From Nocardioides jensenii JCM 1364 = NBRC 14755 (GTDB lineage Bacteria > Actinomycetota > Actinomycetes > Propionibacteriales > Nocardioidaceae), in contig NZ_BCRJ01000056.1 of assembly GCF_001552535.1 (NCBI RefSeq), positions 1 to 42,839 on the forward strand: a stretch of DNA of 42,839 nt. The letters run 5' to 3'. The position numbers and the translations under genes are program-made. Under the pieces are notes generated by a model that was not told the origin of the DNA, did not search any database, and saw only the letters and a program-made list of their open reading frames with translations. Position 1 is the stretch's first letter. Each line of letters starts with the position of its first letter. Positions 15,735 to 23,642 of this stretch are shown here, one piece after another.

Positions 15735-16136
15735 GTGCCCACCTACCAGTACGCCTGCACCGAGTGCGGCCACGCCTTCGAGCAGGTCCAGAAGTTCACC
15801 GACGACGCGCTCACCGTGTGCCCCGAGTGCCAGGGTCGCCTGCGCAAGGTCTTCAACGCGGTGGGCGTGGTCTTCAAGGGCTCCGGCTTCTACCGCACTG
15901 ACTCGCGCAGCGGCTCCAGCTCGTCGCTCGCGTCCTCCGGCGGCAGCGACTCCGGCAGCAGCGACTCGGGCAGCAAGGACTCCGGCAGCACGGGCTCTGG
16001 CAGCACGGGCTCTGGCAGCACGGGCTCGAGCAGCACGGGCTCTGGCAGCACGGGCTCGAGCAGCACAGGCTCGAGCAGCACGGGCTCCGGCTCCACGAGC
16101 TCCAGCACCTCGAGCAGCGCGTCCTCCGCCTCCTGA
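15735..16136 (+). CDS. FmdB/Ruc-type zinc-ribbon protein with disordered Ser-Gly tail
   Basis: This 133-residue protein has an N-terminal zinc ribbon with Cys8/Cys11 and Cys29/Cys32 (PTYQYACTECGHAF), the FmdB-family mark. Residues about 56-133 are a low-complexity Ser/Gly/Thr tail encoded by 15-bp repeats. The start is the GTG after a CGGAGGA ribosome site. Position and layout match M. tuberculosis Rv0991c (Ruc), a redox-regulated chaperone with a zinc ribbon and disordered serine-rich tail. Oxidised Ruc limits protein aggregation and works with Hsp70. Orthology is inferred from synteny with the 5-formyl-THF cyclo-ligase/UGPase/moeA block and domain order. Confidence 0.82.
   Translation: MPTYQYACTECGHAFEQVQKFTDDALTVCPECQGRLRKVFNAVGVVFKGSGFYRTDSRSGSSSSLASSGGSDSGSSDSGSKDSGSTGSGSTGSGSTGSSSTGSGSTGSSSTGSSSTGSGSTSSSTSSSASSAS
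15984..16103 (+). repeat. 15-bp tandem repeat, seven units plus one degenerate
   Basis: Seven 15-bp units of the form GGCAGCACGGGCTCT run head to tail from 15984 to 16088, differing at one to three positions, and a degenerate eighth covers 16089-16103. They lie in frame within the zinc-ribbon gene and encode Gly/Ser-Ser-Thr-Gly-Ser units. Unit number is likely to vary between strains by slippage. Confidence 0.92.
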
Positions 16137-16161
16137 CCGCGCGCCACGGGACAATGCCGGG

Positions 16162-18732
16162 GTGAATCTCAAGCAGGGCTGGAGCACCTTCCGAGGCTGG
16201 CCGTGGGCCGCGCGCGCGGCGTCGTACGTCGCTCTGGGCCTGGTGCTCGTGCTCATCGGCGGCCTCGTCACCGGTGTGGTCCTGGTCCGCCGTTCGTTCC
16301 CGCAGATGGACGGCGAGATCGCCGTCCCGGGCCTCGAGGGCAAGGTCACCGTCGTGCGTGACGGGCACGGCATCCCGCAGATCTACGCCGACACCACCGG
16401 CGACCTGATGCGCGCCCAGGGCTATGTGCACGCCCAGGACCGCTTCTACGAGATGGACGTACGTCGCCACATCACGGCCGGTCGGCTCTCGGAGATGTTC
16501 GGCAAGACCACCCTCGACACCGACAAGACGATCCGCACCATGGGGTGGCGCCGGGTGGCCGAGCGTGAGCTGGCCATGCTCAAGCCCGAGACGCGGTCGG
16601 CGCTCGAGGCCTACGCCGACGGGGTCAACGCCTATCTCGAGGACCACTCGCTCTCCGAGATCTCGCTGGAATACACGATCCTGCGCGCCGGCGGGCTCGA
16701 CTACCACCTCGAGGAGTGGACCCCGGTCGACTCCCTGGCGTGGCTCAAGGCGATGGCGTGGGACCTGCGCGGCAACATGGAGGACGAGATCGCCCGGGTG
16801 CTGCTCTCGGTCGACCACACCCCCGAGCACGTCGCCGAGCTCTACCCGCCCTACGACTTCACCAAGCACGCCCCGATCGTGGGCCAGGGTGCCCTCGTCG
16901 ACGGACGCTACGAGCCCGAGGCCACGCGTCCCGGCAGCCGCAACCCGGCGCGGCCGCCGTACACCGCCGGCCAGGTGCGGGCGGTCGCGGCGGCACAACG
17001 CGGCATGGACGCGGTGCCGGCACTGCTGGGCAAGGGCGACGGCATCGGCAGCAACAGCTGGGTCGTCGACGGCGACCACTCCACGACCGGTGAGCCGATC
17101 CTGGCCAACGACCCGCACCTCGGCACCAGCCTGCCCGGCATCTGGTACCAGGTCGGACTGCACTGCCGCACCGTCTCCGACGCGTGTCCCTTCGAGGTCT
17201 CCGGGTTCAGCTTCGCCGGCGTCCCCGGCGTGGTGATCGGCCACAACGCCGACATCGCGTGGGGCTTCACCAACCTCGGCCCCGATGTCAGCGACCTCTT
17301 CCTGGAGAGGCTCGACGGCAACAGGTGGCTGTACGACGGCCGCTACCGGCCGCTGAAGACGCGCACCGAGACGATCAAGGTCCACGACGGCGACGACTTC
17401 GAGCTGACGGTAAGGGAGACCGACCACGGGCCTCTGCTCTCCGACGTGTCCTCGCAGCTGAGCTCGGTGGGCGCCAACGCGGAGGCGCCGAAGGGCCCCG
17501 AGCGCGGCAACGGCTATGCGGTGGCCCTGCGCTGGACGGCACTCGACCCGGCGCCGACGGCCGACGCGATCCTCGAGCTCAACCAGGCCTCCGACTGGAA
17601 CGAGTTCCGAAGTGCCGCCGCTGACTTCGCGGTGCCGGCCCAGAACCTCGTCTACGCCGACCGCGAGGGTCACATCGGCTACCAGGCACCGGGGCGCATC
17701 CCGATCCGCAAGTCCGGCAACGACGGCTCCGTGCCGGTGGCGGGATGGCTCCCGGAGAACGACTGGAGCAGCCTGACCGTCCCGTTCGAGGCGCTGCCCA
17801 AGCTCTACGACCCCGACGAGGGGTTCGTGGTCACCGCGAACCAGGCCGTGGTCGACGGCTCCTACCCGAACTACCTGACCGACGACTGGGACCGGGGCTA
17901 CCGCTCCCAGCGCATTCGCGACCTGATCGAGGCGCGCGACGAACTCTCGGTCGACGACATGACCGACCTGCAACTCGACGACCGCAGTGCGCTGGCCGAT
18001 GCGCTCGTGCCGCACCTGCTCGACATCCGCCTGCCGGCCGGCTACCAACACGACGGCCAGAGGGTGCTCCGCGACTGGGACCGCACGCAGGGCGCGTCGT
18101 CCGCGGGGGCGGCGTACTTCAACGTCGTGTGGCGCAACCTGCTGGAGCTGACCTTCCACGACGAGGTCCGCGAGTCGCTGCGACCCGACGGTGGCGACCG
18201 CTGGTGGGCCGTGGTCTCCGGCCTGCTCGAGGATCCGAGCAACGAGTGGTGGGACGACCGGCGAACCGACGAGGTCGAGGACCGCGACGACATCCTGCGG
18301 CAGGCGATGCTGGCGGCCAGTGACGAGATCATCCGGCTGATGGCACGCGACCCCGACGACTGGGAGTGGGGGCGCCTGCACCAGCTTGACCTGCGCAACC
18401 AGACCCTGGGCACCTCCGGCATCGGCGCCGTCGAGGCGCTGTTCAACCGCGAGTTCCGCGTCGGCGGTGGCAGCTCGCTGGTCAACGCCACGTCGTGGGA
18501 CGCCGCCGAGGGCTACGAGGTGACCTCCGCGCCGTCGATGCGGATGGTGGTCTCGCTGGCCGACTTCGACGACTCACGCTGGATCAACCTGACCGGCAAC
18601 TCCGGCCACGCCTACCACTCGAACTACACCGACCAGACCGAGCTGTTCGTCGAGGGGCGCACCCTGCCGTGGGTGTTCAGTGAGGACGCCGTCGACGATG
18701 CCGAGGAGCACACCCTGACCCTCACCCCGTGA
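16162..18732 (+). CDS. Penicillin acylase family N-terminal nucleophile amidohydrolase (peptidase S45)
   Basis: This 856-residue protein has an N-terminal membrane helix (about 19-40), so it is membrane-anchored and exported. It then follows the S45 layout: an alpha chain beginning GLEGKVTVVRDGHGIPQIYAD, a spacer, and the beta-chain start GIG-SNSWVV, where Ser297 would be the nucleophile exposed by self-cleavage after Gly296. Later motifs GEPILANDPHL and GHNADIAWGFTN fit the family. It should cleave amides such as acyl-homoserine lactones or beta-lactams; the substrate is unknown. A GTG start is used. Its stop overlaps the convergent 5-formyl-THF cyclo-ligase gene by 11 bases. Confidence 0.88.
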   Translation: MNLKQGWSTFRGWPWAARAASYVALGLVLVLIGGLVTGVVLVRRSFPQMDGEIAVPGLEGKVTVVRDGHGIPQIYADTTGDLMRAQGYVHAQDRFYEMDVRRHITAGRLSEMFGKTTLDTDKTIRTMGWRRVAERELAMLKPETRSALEAYADGVNAYLEDHSLSEISLEYTILRAGGLDYHLEEWTPVDSLAWLKAMAWDLRGNMEDEIARVLLSVDHTPEHVAELYPPYDFTKHAPIVGQGALVDGRYEPEATRPGSRNPARPPYTAGQVRAVAAAQRGMDAVPALLGKGDGIGSNSWVVDGDHSTTGEPILANDPHLGTSLPGIWYQVGLHCRTVSDACPFEVSGFSFAGVPGVVIGHNADIAWGFTNLGPDVSDLFLERLDGNRWLYDGRYRPLKTRTETIKVHDGDDFELTVRETDHGPLLSDVSSQLSSVGANAEAPKGPERGNGYAVALRWTALDPAPTADAILELNQASDWNEFRSAAADFAVPAQNLVYADREGHIGYQAPGRIPIRKSGNDGSVPVAGWLPENDWSSLTVPFEALPKLYDPDEGFVVTANQAVVDGSYPNYLTDDWDRGYRSQRIRDLIEARDELSVDDMTDLQLDDRSALADALVPHLLDIRLPAGYQHDGQRVLRDWDRTQGASSAGAAYFNVVWRNLLELTFHDEVRESLRPDGGDRWWAVVSGLLEDPSNEWWDDRRTDEVEDRDDILRQAMLAASDEIIRLMARDPDDWEWGRLHQLDLRNQTLGTSGIGAVEALFNREFRVGGGSSLVNATSWDAAEGYEVTSAPSMRMVVSLADFDDSRWINLTGNSGHAYHSNYTDQTELFVEGRTLPWVFSEDAVDDAEEHTLTLTP

Positions 18733-19303
18733 AGCGGTGGAGGCCGGAGGGGGTGACGGCGGCGGTGACGCGACGGTCGTGCGGTTCGGCAGGCACACCG
18801 ACGACCCGCTCGTCGTCGTACAGCAGCACACAGGTGAAGGTGCCGACCGGCACTCGGGACAGCGCGCGGTCATAGGAGCCGCCGCCGCGTCCCATCCGCA
18901 TTCCGTCGGCGCCCACGGCCAGGCCGGGCACGAGGACGACGTCCGGCGTGGCGACGGCGTCAGGGCCGAGACGGGGTCCGGTCGGCTCGAGCAGTCCCCG
19001 CCGGGCCGGCGTCAGCGAGCCGTCGTACGCCGCCCAGTCGAGGTCGTCGTCGGCCTGCAGCACCGGCAGGATCACCCGCTTGCCGGCCGCCATCAGCCCG
19101 TCGATGAGCAGCCCGGTGCCGGGCTCGTTGCCGATCGAGACGTACGCCGCCACGCTGGCCGCTCGCCGCACCTCGGGGGTGGCCAGCAGGTGCTCGGCGA
19201 TGGCGACGCCGGCTGCGGACACCTCGGCCAGTGACAACCGGTTGCGCGCGGTGAGCAACTGGTCGCGCAACGCCGTCTTCGGGACGTTCTGGGCTGCTGA
19301 CAT
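18722..19303 (-). CDS. 5-formyltetrahydrofolate cyclo-ligase
   Basis: This 193-residue cytosolic enzyme converts 5-formyl-THF to 5,10-methenyl-THF using ATP. It shows the family end motif GMRMGRGGGSYDRAL, the earlier segment EPGTGLLIDGLMAAGKRVILPVL, and an N-terminal KTALRDQLLTARNRLS helix. The ATG at 19303 is chosen over a GTG three codons upstream. The gene is convergent with the penicillin acylase gene (11-base overlap) and divergent from the UGPase gene across 59 bp. The M. tuberculosis counterpart is Rv0992c, which holds the same position next to galU. Confidence 0.9.
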   Translation of the reverse strand: MSAAQNVPKTALRDQLLTARNRLSLAEVSAAGVAIAEHLLATPEVRRAASVAAYVSIGNEPGTGLLIDGLMAAGKRVILPVLQADDDLDWAAYDGSLTPARRGLLEPTGPRLGPDAVATPDVVLVPGLAVGADGMRMGRGGGSYDRALSRVPVGTFTCVLLYDDERVVGVPAEPHDRRVTAAVTPSGLHRFTG

Positions 19304-19327
19304 GTCCCACACATTAGGCGGTGGTTG

Positions 19328-19355
19328 TTGCTCCGGGCGCGGCTCGGCCTACGAT
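19328..19355 (+). promoter_or_regulatory. Possible promoter of the UGPase-moeA operon
   Basis: TTGCTC (19328-19333) and TACGAT (19350-19355) are separated by 16 bases, with the ATG at 19363 only 7 bases further. Transcription would start at or next to the start codon, giving a near-leaderless mRNA. Confidence 0.35.
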
Positions 19356-19362
19356 CGAAGGT

Positions 19363-20742
19363 ATGGGCAGTTCCGCACTCAACCGTGCTCTCGACAAGAT
19401 GGCCGCCGCCGAGATCGAACCCGGCGCGCGTGAGGTCTTCGCGCACTACTTCCGGCTCCTCGAGGCGGGTGAGACCGGTATGATCCCGGAGGAGGCGATC
19501 GACCCGCTGGAGATGGAGTCGCTGGCCGACGTCAGCGTCGACGACGAGACCGCCGCCGCGGCCATCGCGAAGACCGCGGTGATCAAGCTCAACGGCGGCC
19601 TCGGCACGTCGATGGGCATGGACCGCGCCAAGTCGCTGCTCTGCGTGCGTCGCGGGCTGTCGTTCCTCGACATCATCAGCCGGCAGGTGCTCGCCCTCCG
19701 CAAGGAGTACGGCGCCCCGCTGCCGCTGATCTTCATGAACAGCTTCCGCACCTCCGAGGACACGATGGCGGCGCTGAGCCGCTACGAGGACCTGCCGGTG
19801 GCCGGCCTGCCCCTGGAGTTCCTCCAGAACAAGGAGCCCAAGCTCCTGGTCGACGACCTCTCCCCGGTGGTCTGGCCGAAGAGCCCCGACCTCGAGTGGT
19901 GTCCGCCCGGCCACGGTGACATCTACACCGCCCTGGTCGGCAGTGGCCTGCTCGACCAGTTGATCGAGGCCGGCTACCAGCGCGTGTTCGTGTCCAACTC
20001 CGACAACCTCGGTGCCGTCCCCGATGCCCGGGTCGCGGGTTGGTTCGCCCAGTCCGGTGCGCCGTTCGCGATCGAGGCCGTCCGACGTACCGCCGCCGAC
20101 CGCAAGGGCGGGCACTTCGCCCGACGCAAGAGCGACGGCCGCATCATCCTGCGCGAGTCGGCGCAGACCCTCGACGCCGACCGGACGGCGCTGGCCGACC
20201 TCGACCGGCATCGGTTCACCAGCACCAACAACCTGTGGTTCGACCTGACCGCGATGAAGCAGACACTGACCGAGCGCCACGGCGTGCTCGGCCTCCCGCT
20301 GATCCGCAACCTCAAGCACGTCGACCCCGGCGACAAGACGTCGCCCGAGGTGATCCAGATCGAGACCGCGATGGGTGCCGCGATCGAGGTGTTCGAGGAT
20401 GCTCGCACCATCGAGGTCGGGCGCGAGCGGTTCGTCCCGGTCAAGACCACCGAGGATCTGCTGGTGCTGCGCTCCGACGTCTACGACATCAGCTCCGACT
20501 TCGTGCTCGAGCAGGCGGGGGAGCGGATCCCGCTGATCACCCTCGACCCGGCGTTCTACCGGCTGGTCGGCGAGTTCGACAAGCGCTTCCCGCAGGGCGC
20601 GCCGTCCCTGCGTGGTGCCGACTCGTTCAGCATCGACGGTGACTTCACCTTCGAGGCCAACGTGAAGGTGACCGGCGAGGTTGCCCTCGACTCCGCCAAG
20701 GGCGCCCAGCGGGTGGCCTCGGGGACGGTGCTCGATGGCTGA
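19363..20742 (+). CDS. UTP-glucose-1-phosphate uridylyltransferase, eukaryotic UGP2-type family
   Basis: This 459-residue enzyme makes UDP-glucose from UTP and glucose-1-phosphate for cell-wall and storage glycans. The nucleotide-binding loop reads KLNGGLGTSMG (75-85), as in the UGP2/UDPGP family, not the PAGLGTRFLP form of bacterial GalU. FVSNSDNLGA and the C-terminal left-handed beta-helix region (SFSIDGDFTFEANVKVTG) also fit. Its length is near the 450-500 of that family, against about 300 for GalU. It overlaps moeA by 8 bases. At this locus other actinobacteria carry ordinary galU, so this looks like replacement by an unrelated sequence family with the same activity. Confidence 0.88.
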   Translation: MGSSALNRALDKMAAAEIEPGAREVFAHYFRLLEAGETGMIPEEAIDPLEMESLADVSVDDETAAAAIAKTAVIKLNGGLGTSMGMDRAKSLLCVRRGLSFLDIISRQVLALRKEYGAPLPLIFMNSFRTSEDTMAALSRYEDLPVAGLPLEFLQNKEPKLLVDDLSPVVWPKSPDLEWCPPGHGDIYTALVGSGLLDQLIEAGYQRVFVSNSDNLGAVPDARVAGWFAQSGAPFAIEAVRRTAADRKGGHFARRKSDGRIILRESAQTLDADRTALADLDRHRFTSTNNLWFDLTAMKQTLTERHGVLGLPLIRNLKHVDPGDKTSPEVIQIETAMGAAIEVFEDARTIEVGRERFVPVKTTEDLLVLRSDVYDISSDFVLEQAGERIPLITLDPAFYRLVGEFDKRFPQGAPSLRGADSFSIDGDFTFEANVKVTGEVALDSAKGAQRVASGTVLDG

Positions 20743-21958
20743 GCCGGGGCCGATCTCTGTCGCTGACCACCTCGCCCGCATCCTCGACTCGATCGAGCCC
20801 CTGGGCGTCTACGACCAGTCACTGCTCGACGCGGTCGGCCTGCCGATCGCGGAAGACGTGACCGCGCCGATGCCGCTGCCACCCTTCGACAACTCCGCGA
20901 TGGACGGCTATGCGGTGGCCTTCCACGACGTGGCCGACGCCGCCGAGGACCACCACATCCACCTGCCGGTCGTCGGTGAGATCGGCGCCGGCCAGTCCCG
21001 TCTGGTCGCCCTGTCGCCGGGAACCGCGGTCAAGATCATGACCGGCGCCCCGGTGCCGCACGGCGCCGATGCGGTCGTGCCCTACGAGTGGACCGATCGG
21101 GGCGTGGCTCACGTCGAGATCAGTCGCGCGCCCCAGCTGGGCCAGCACGTCCGCCGTGCGGGTGAGGACGTCGAGAAGGGCGAGGTGCTGGTCTCCGAGG
21201 GCACCGTGCTGGGCCCGCGTCACGTCGGGTTGTTGGCCGCGGTCGGTCGTTCCTCGGTGAAGGCGCGCCCGCGACCCCGGGTCGTGGTGCTCTCCACCGG
21301 CTCCGAGCTGCGCGAGCCCGGTGACGCGCTGGCGCCGGACTCGATCTACGACTCCAACTCCTACATGCTGGCCGCCGCCGTCCGCGCGGCGGGCGGCATC
21401 CCCTACCGGGTCGGTTCGGTGCCCGACGACGCGGCGGGGTTCACCGAGGCCCTGCACGACCAGTTGGTGCGGGCCGACCTGGTGGTCACCAGTGGCGGTG
21501 TCAGTGAGGGCGACTACGACGTGGTCAAGGAGGCACTGCGCGACACCGGCACCATGTGGTTCGGCAAGGTCGCCATGCAACCAGGCAAGCCTCAGGGCTT
21601 CGGCTTCATCGGCGACGACGAGGTGCCGATTCTCACGCTGCCGGGCAACCCGGTGTCGTCGTACATCTCCTTCCAGGTCTTCGTGCTGCCCGCGCTGCGC
21701 CGGCTCCAAGGTCGTACGCCGTACGAACGGCCCACCCGCACCGCACGGCTCACCCACGGGTTCTCCTCGCCGGAGGGTCGTGAGCAGTTCGTGCGCGCCG
21801 ACTATGACGCCTCGGTCGTCACGCCGGTCGGTGGTCACGGGTCCCACCTGCTCGGCGACCTGGCGACCGCGAACGCGCTGATCAACGTGCCCGCCGACGT
21901 CACCAGCCTCACGCCGGGTGACTCGGTGCAGGTGCTGTTGCTCGACGAGGACTTCTGA
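20735..21958 (+). CDS. moeA: MoeA/gephyrin-like protein (molybdopterin molybdenumtransferase or division protein Glp)
   Basis: This 407-residue protein has the four-domain MoeA layout: [13 protein letters not shown] (49-61), [16 protein letters not shown], the MogA-like domain with [17 protein letters not shown], and [18 protein letters not shown] before the C-terminal beta barrel. MoeA inserts molybdate into adenylated molybdopterin. It starts inside the UGPase gene (8-base overlap) and is followed by moaC and mogA. The same gene slot in Corynebacterium encodes Glp, a gephyrin-like protein that binds FtsZ and the membrane protein GlpR. Which role it plays here, or both, cannot be decided from sequence. 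Confidence 0.9.
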   Translation: MAEPGPISVADHLARILDSIEPLGVYDQSLLDAVGLPIAEDVTAPMPLPPFDNSAMDGYAVAFHDVADAAEDHHIHLPVVGEIGAGQSRLVALSPGTAVKIMTGAPVPHGADAVVPYEWTDRGVAHVEISRAPQLGQHVRRAGEDVEKGEVLVSEGTVLGPRHVGLLAAVGRSSVKARPRPRVVVLSTGSELREPGDALAPDSIYDSNSYMLAAAVRAAGGIPYRVGSVPDDAAGFTEALHDQLVRADLVVTSGGVSEGDYDVVKEALRDTGTMWFGKVAMQPGKPQGFGFIGDDEVPILTLPGNPVSSYISFQVFVLPALRRLQGRTPYERPTRTARLTHGFSSPEGREQFVRADYDASVVTPVGGHGSHLLGDLATANALINVPADVTSLTPGDSVQVLLLDEDF

Positions 21959-21971
21959 TGAGGAGCAGCTG

Positions 21972-22442
21972 ATGGGCGACCGGCTGACCCACGTCGACGA
22001 GGCCGGGGCGGCCCGCATGGTCGACGTGTCCGACAAGGCGGTCACCGCGCGTGAGGCCACTGCCTCCGGCCGGGTGCTCGTCTCCGCGGCCGTCGTGTCG
22101 TTGCTGCGCGGCGAGGGCGTGCCGAAGGGCGACGCACTGGGCGTGGCCCGGCTGGCCGGCATCATGGGCGCCAAGCAGACTCCGTCGCTGATCCCGCTGT
22201 GCCACCCGCTGGCGATCTCGGGCGTCACGGTCGACCTGGTCGTGGGCGACGAGTCGGTCGACATCACCGCCACCGTGCGCACCACCGACCGCACCGGCGT
22301 CGAGATGGAGGCCCTCACCGCGGTCTCGGTCGCGGCGTTGACCGTGATCGACATGGTCAAGGCGGTCGACAAGGGCGCGGTGATCACCGACGTGCGCATC
22401 GAGGCGAAGTCCGGCGGAAAGTCGGGGGAGTGGACCCGGTGA
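21972..22442 (+). CDS. moaC: Cyclic pyranopterin monophosphate synthase MoaC
   Basis: This 156-residue enzyme of molybdenum-cofactor synthesis forms cyclic pyranopterin monophosphate with MoaA. It shows [18 protein letters not shown] at the start, the IPLCHPL active-site loop, [12 protein letters not shown], and [12 protein letters not shown] with the catalytic Asp and Lys. AGGAG lies 6 bases before the ATG. It follows moeA by 13 bases and overlaps the next gene by 4 bases (GTGA). MoaA is not in the window. Confidence 0.93.
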   Translation: MGDRLTHVDEAGAARMVDVSDKAVTAREATASGRVLVSAAVVSLLRGEGVPKGDALGVARLAGIMGAKQTPSLIPLCHPLAISGVTVDLVVGDESVDITATVRTTDRTGVEMEALTAVSVAALTVIDMVKAVDKGAVITDVRIEAKSGGKSGEWTR

Positions 22443-22933
22443 AGGGTGGGCCCGACCGCCTGCCTGCCGCCGTGGTCGTCGCGTCCAACCGTGCCGCTGC
22501 CGGCGTGTACGCCGACGAGACCGGCCCGTTGATCGTCTCTGCCTTGCAGGGTTGGGGATTCTCGGCCTCCGAGCCGGCCGTCGTGCCCGACGGTGATCCC
22601 GTCGGCGCCGCCATCGCGGCCGCCGTCGAGGCCGGAGCCCGGGTCGTCCTGACCACCGGCGGCACCGGCCTGACACCGACCGACCGCACTCCCGAGGCCA
22701 CCCGACCGCTCCTCGACCGAGAGGTGCCCGGGTTGGCCGAGTCGATCCGCGCGTACGGCGTGGGCAAGGGCATCCCGACCGCGGCTCTGTCACGCGGCCT
22801 GGCCGGGGTCTCGGGAGACTGTCTCGTCGTGAACCTTCCCGGATCGCGCGGTGGCGTGAAAGATGGTCTGGCCGTGCTCGAACCCGTGCTGCGGCACGCC
22901 GTCGAGCAGATCACCGGAAGCGATCACACATGA
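22439..22933 (+). CDS. MogA/MoaB family molybdopterin adenylyltransferase
   Basis: This 164-residue protein of the MoCF fold should adenylate molybdopterin before molybdate insertion. Visible motifs are [19 protein letters not shown] near the N-terminus, [18 protein letters not shown] and [11 protein letters not shown], which bind the pterin. The GTG start sits in the moaC stop (GTGA). Its stop is overlapped by the next gene start (ATGA), so moeA, moaC, this gene and the acetyltransferase form one coupled unit. MogA and MoaB names are used interchangeably for actinobacterial members, so no symbol is fixed. Confidence 0.88.
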   Translation: MKGGPDRLPAAVVVASNRAAAGVYADETGPLIVSALQGWGFSASEPAVVPDGDPVGAAIAAAVEAGARVVLTTGGTGLTPTDRTPEATRPLLDREVPGLAESIRAYGVGKGIPTAALSRGLAGVSGDCLVVNLPGSRGGVKDGLAVLEPVLRHAVEQITGSDHT

Positions 22934-23526
22934 GCCACTGGCCCGTCACCCTCGAGCACGGCGAGGTGACGTTGCGGCCGATCGAGCAGTCCGATGCTCG
23001 TGCCTGGCGTGAGGCGCGCACCCGCAATGCGGCATGGCTCAAACCGTGGGACGCGACCGTCCCGCCCGGCGCCAGGGGCCGGCCGGCCACATTCCGGGGC
23101 ATGGTCAAGCGCCTGACCAAGCTGGCGCGTGAGGACCAGGCGATGCCGTTCGTCGTCGAGGTCGACGGCGTGCTGGTCGGGCAGGTGACGGTCAACAACA
23201 TCGTGCGCGGATCCGGGCAGTTCGCCTCGGTCGGCTACTGGGTAGACCAGCGCGTGGCCGGGCGCGGTGTGATCCCGCTGGCGGTGGCGATGACGATCGA
23301 CTACTGCTTCCTGGTCGCCGGACTGCACCGCATCGAGATCTCGATCCGCCCCGAGAACACCAACTCCCTGCGGGTGGTGGAGAAGCTGGGCATCCACGAG
23401 GTCGGCTACGCGCCGCGGTTCCTGCACATCGACGGCGCCTGGCGGGACCACCGTCAGTTCGCGATCACGGCCGAGGAGTGTCCCGGCGGGCTGGTGCGAC
23501 GGCTTGAGTCCGCAGCCGACACCTAA
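22930..23526 (+). CDS. rimJ: RimJ/RimL-type GNAT N-acetyltransferase
   Basis: This 198-residue acetyltransferase has the GNAT fold: VTLRPIEQSDARAW at the start, PFVVEVDGVLVGQVTV beta strands, and the acetyl-CoA loop in modified form as QRVAGRGVIPLAVAM. ENTNSLRVVEKLG then aligns with the usual NxxSxxxxEKxGF block. The family acetylates N-terminal residues of ribosomal or other proteins. The M. tuberculosis gene in this slot, between moeA1 and Rv0996, is called rimJ. The symbol is given on synteny; the true target is unknown. It overlaps mogA by 4 bases. Confidence 0.82.
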   Translation: MSHWPVTLEHGEVTLRPIEQSDARAWREARTRNAAWLKPWDATVPPGARGRPATFRGMVKRLTKLAREDQAMPFVVEVDGVLVGQVTVNNIVRGSGQFASVGYWVDQRVAGRGVIPLAVAMTIDYCFLVAGLHRIEISIRPENTNSLRVVEKLGIHEVGYAPRFLHIDGAWRDHRQFAITAEECPGGLVRRLESAADT

Positions 23527-23624
23527 AGCGTGAACAACTTCCTGCAGAGCGCCTGAATCACACAGGTCACACCAGTTGTTTTGCGACACACCTATGGACA
23601 TCCGCCTCACAGTTCGCTAAGGCT

Positions 23625-23642
23625 CATAACCTTCGAGGCGTG
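23625..23642 (+). promoter_or_regulatory. Possible -10 box of a leaderless sepX/glpR transcript
   Basis: CATAAC (23625-23630) lies 9 bases before the GTG at 23640, in a 113-bp gap after the acetyltransferase gene. If used, the mRNA would start at the GTG. No convincing -35 box is visible, so this is tentative. Confidence 0.3.

Noticed and set aside
15874..16147. Minus-strand frames with regular Leu-Pro-Glu-Val repeats
   Set aside because: They are antisense readings of the 15-bp repeats in the zinc-ribbon gene and have no start context or family match.
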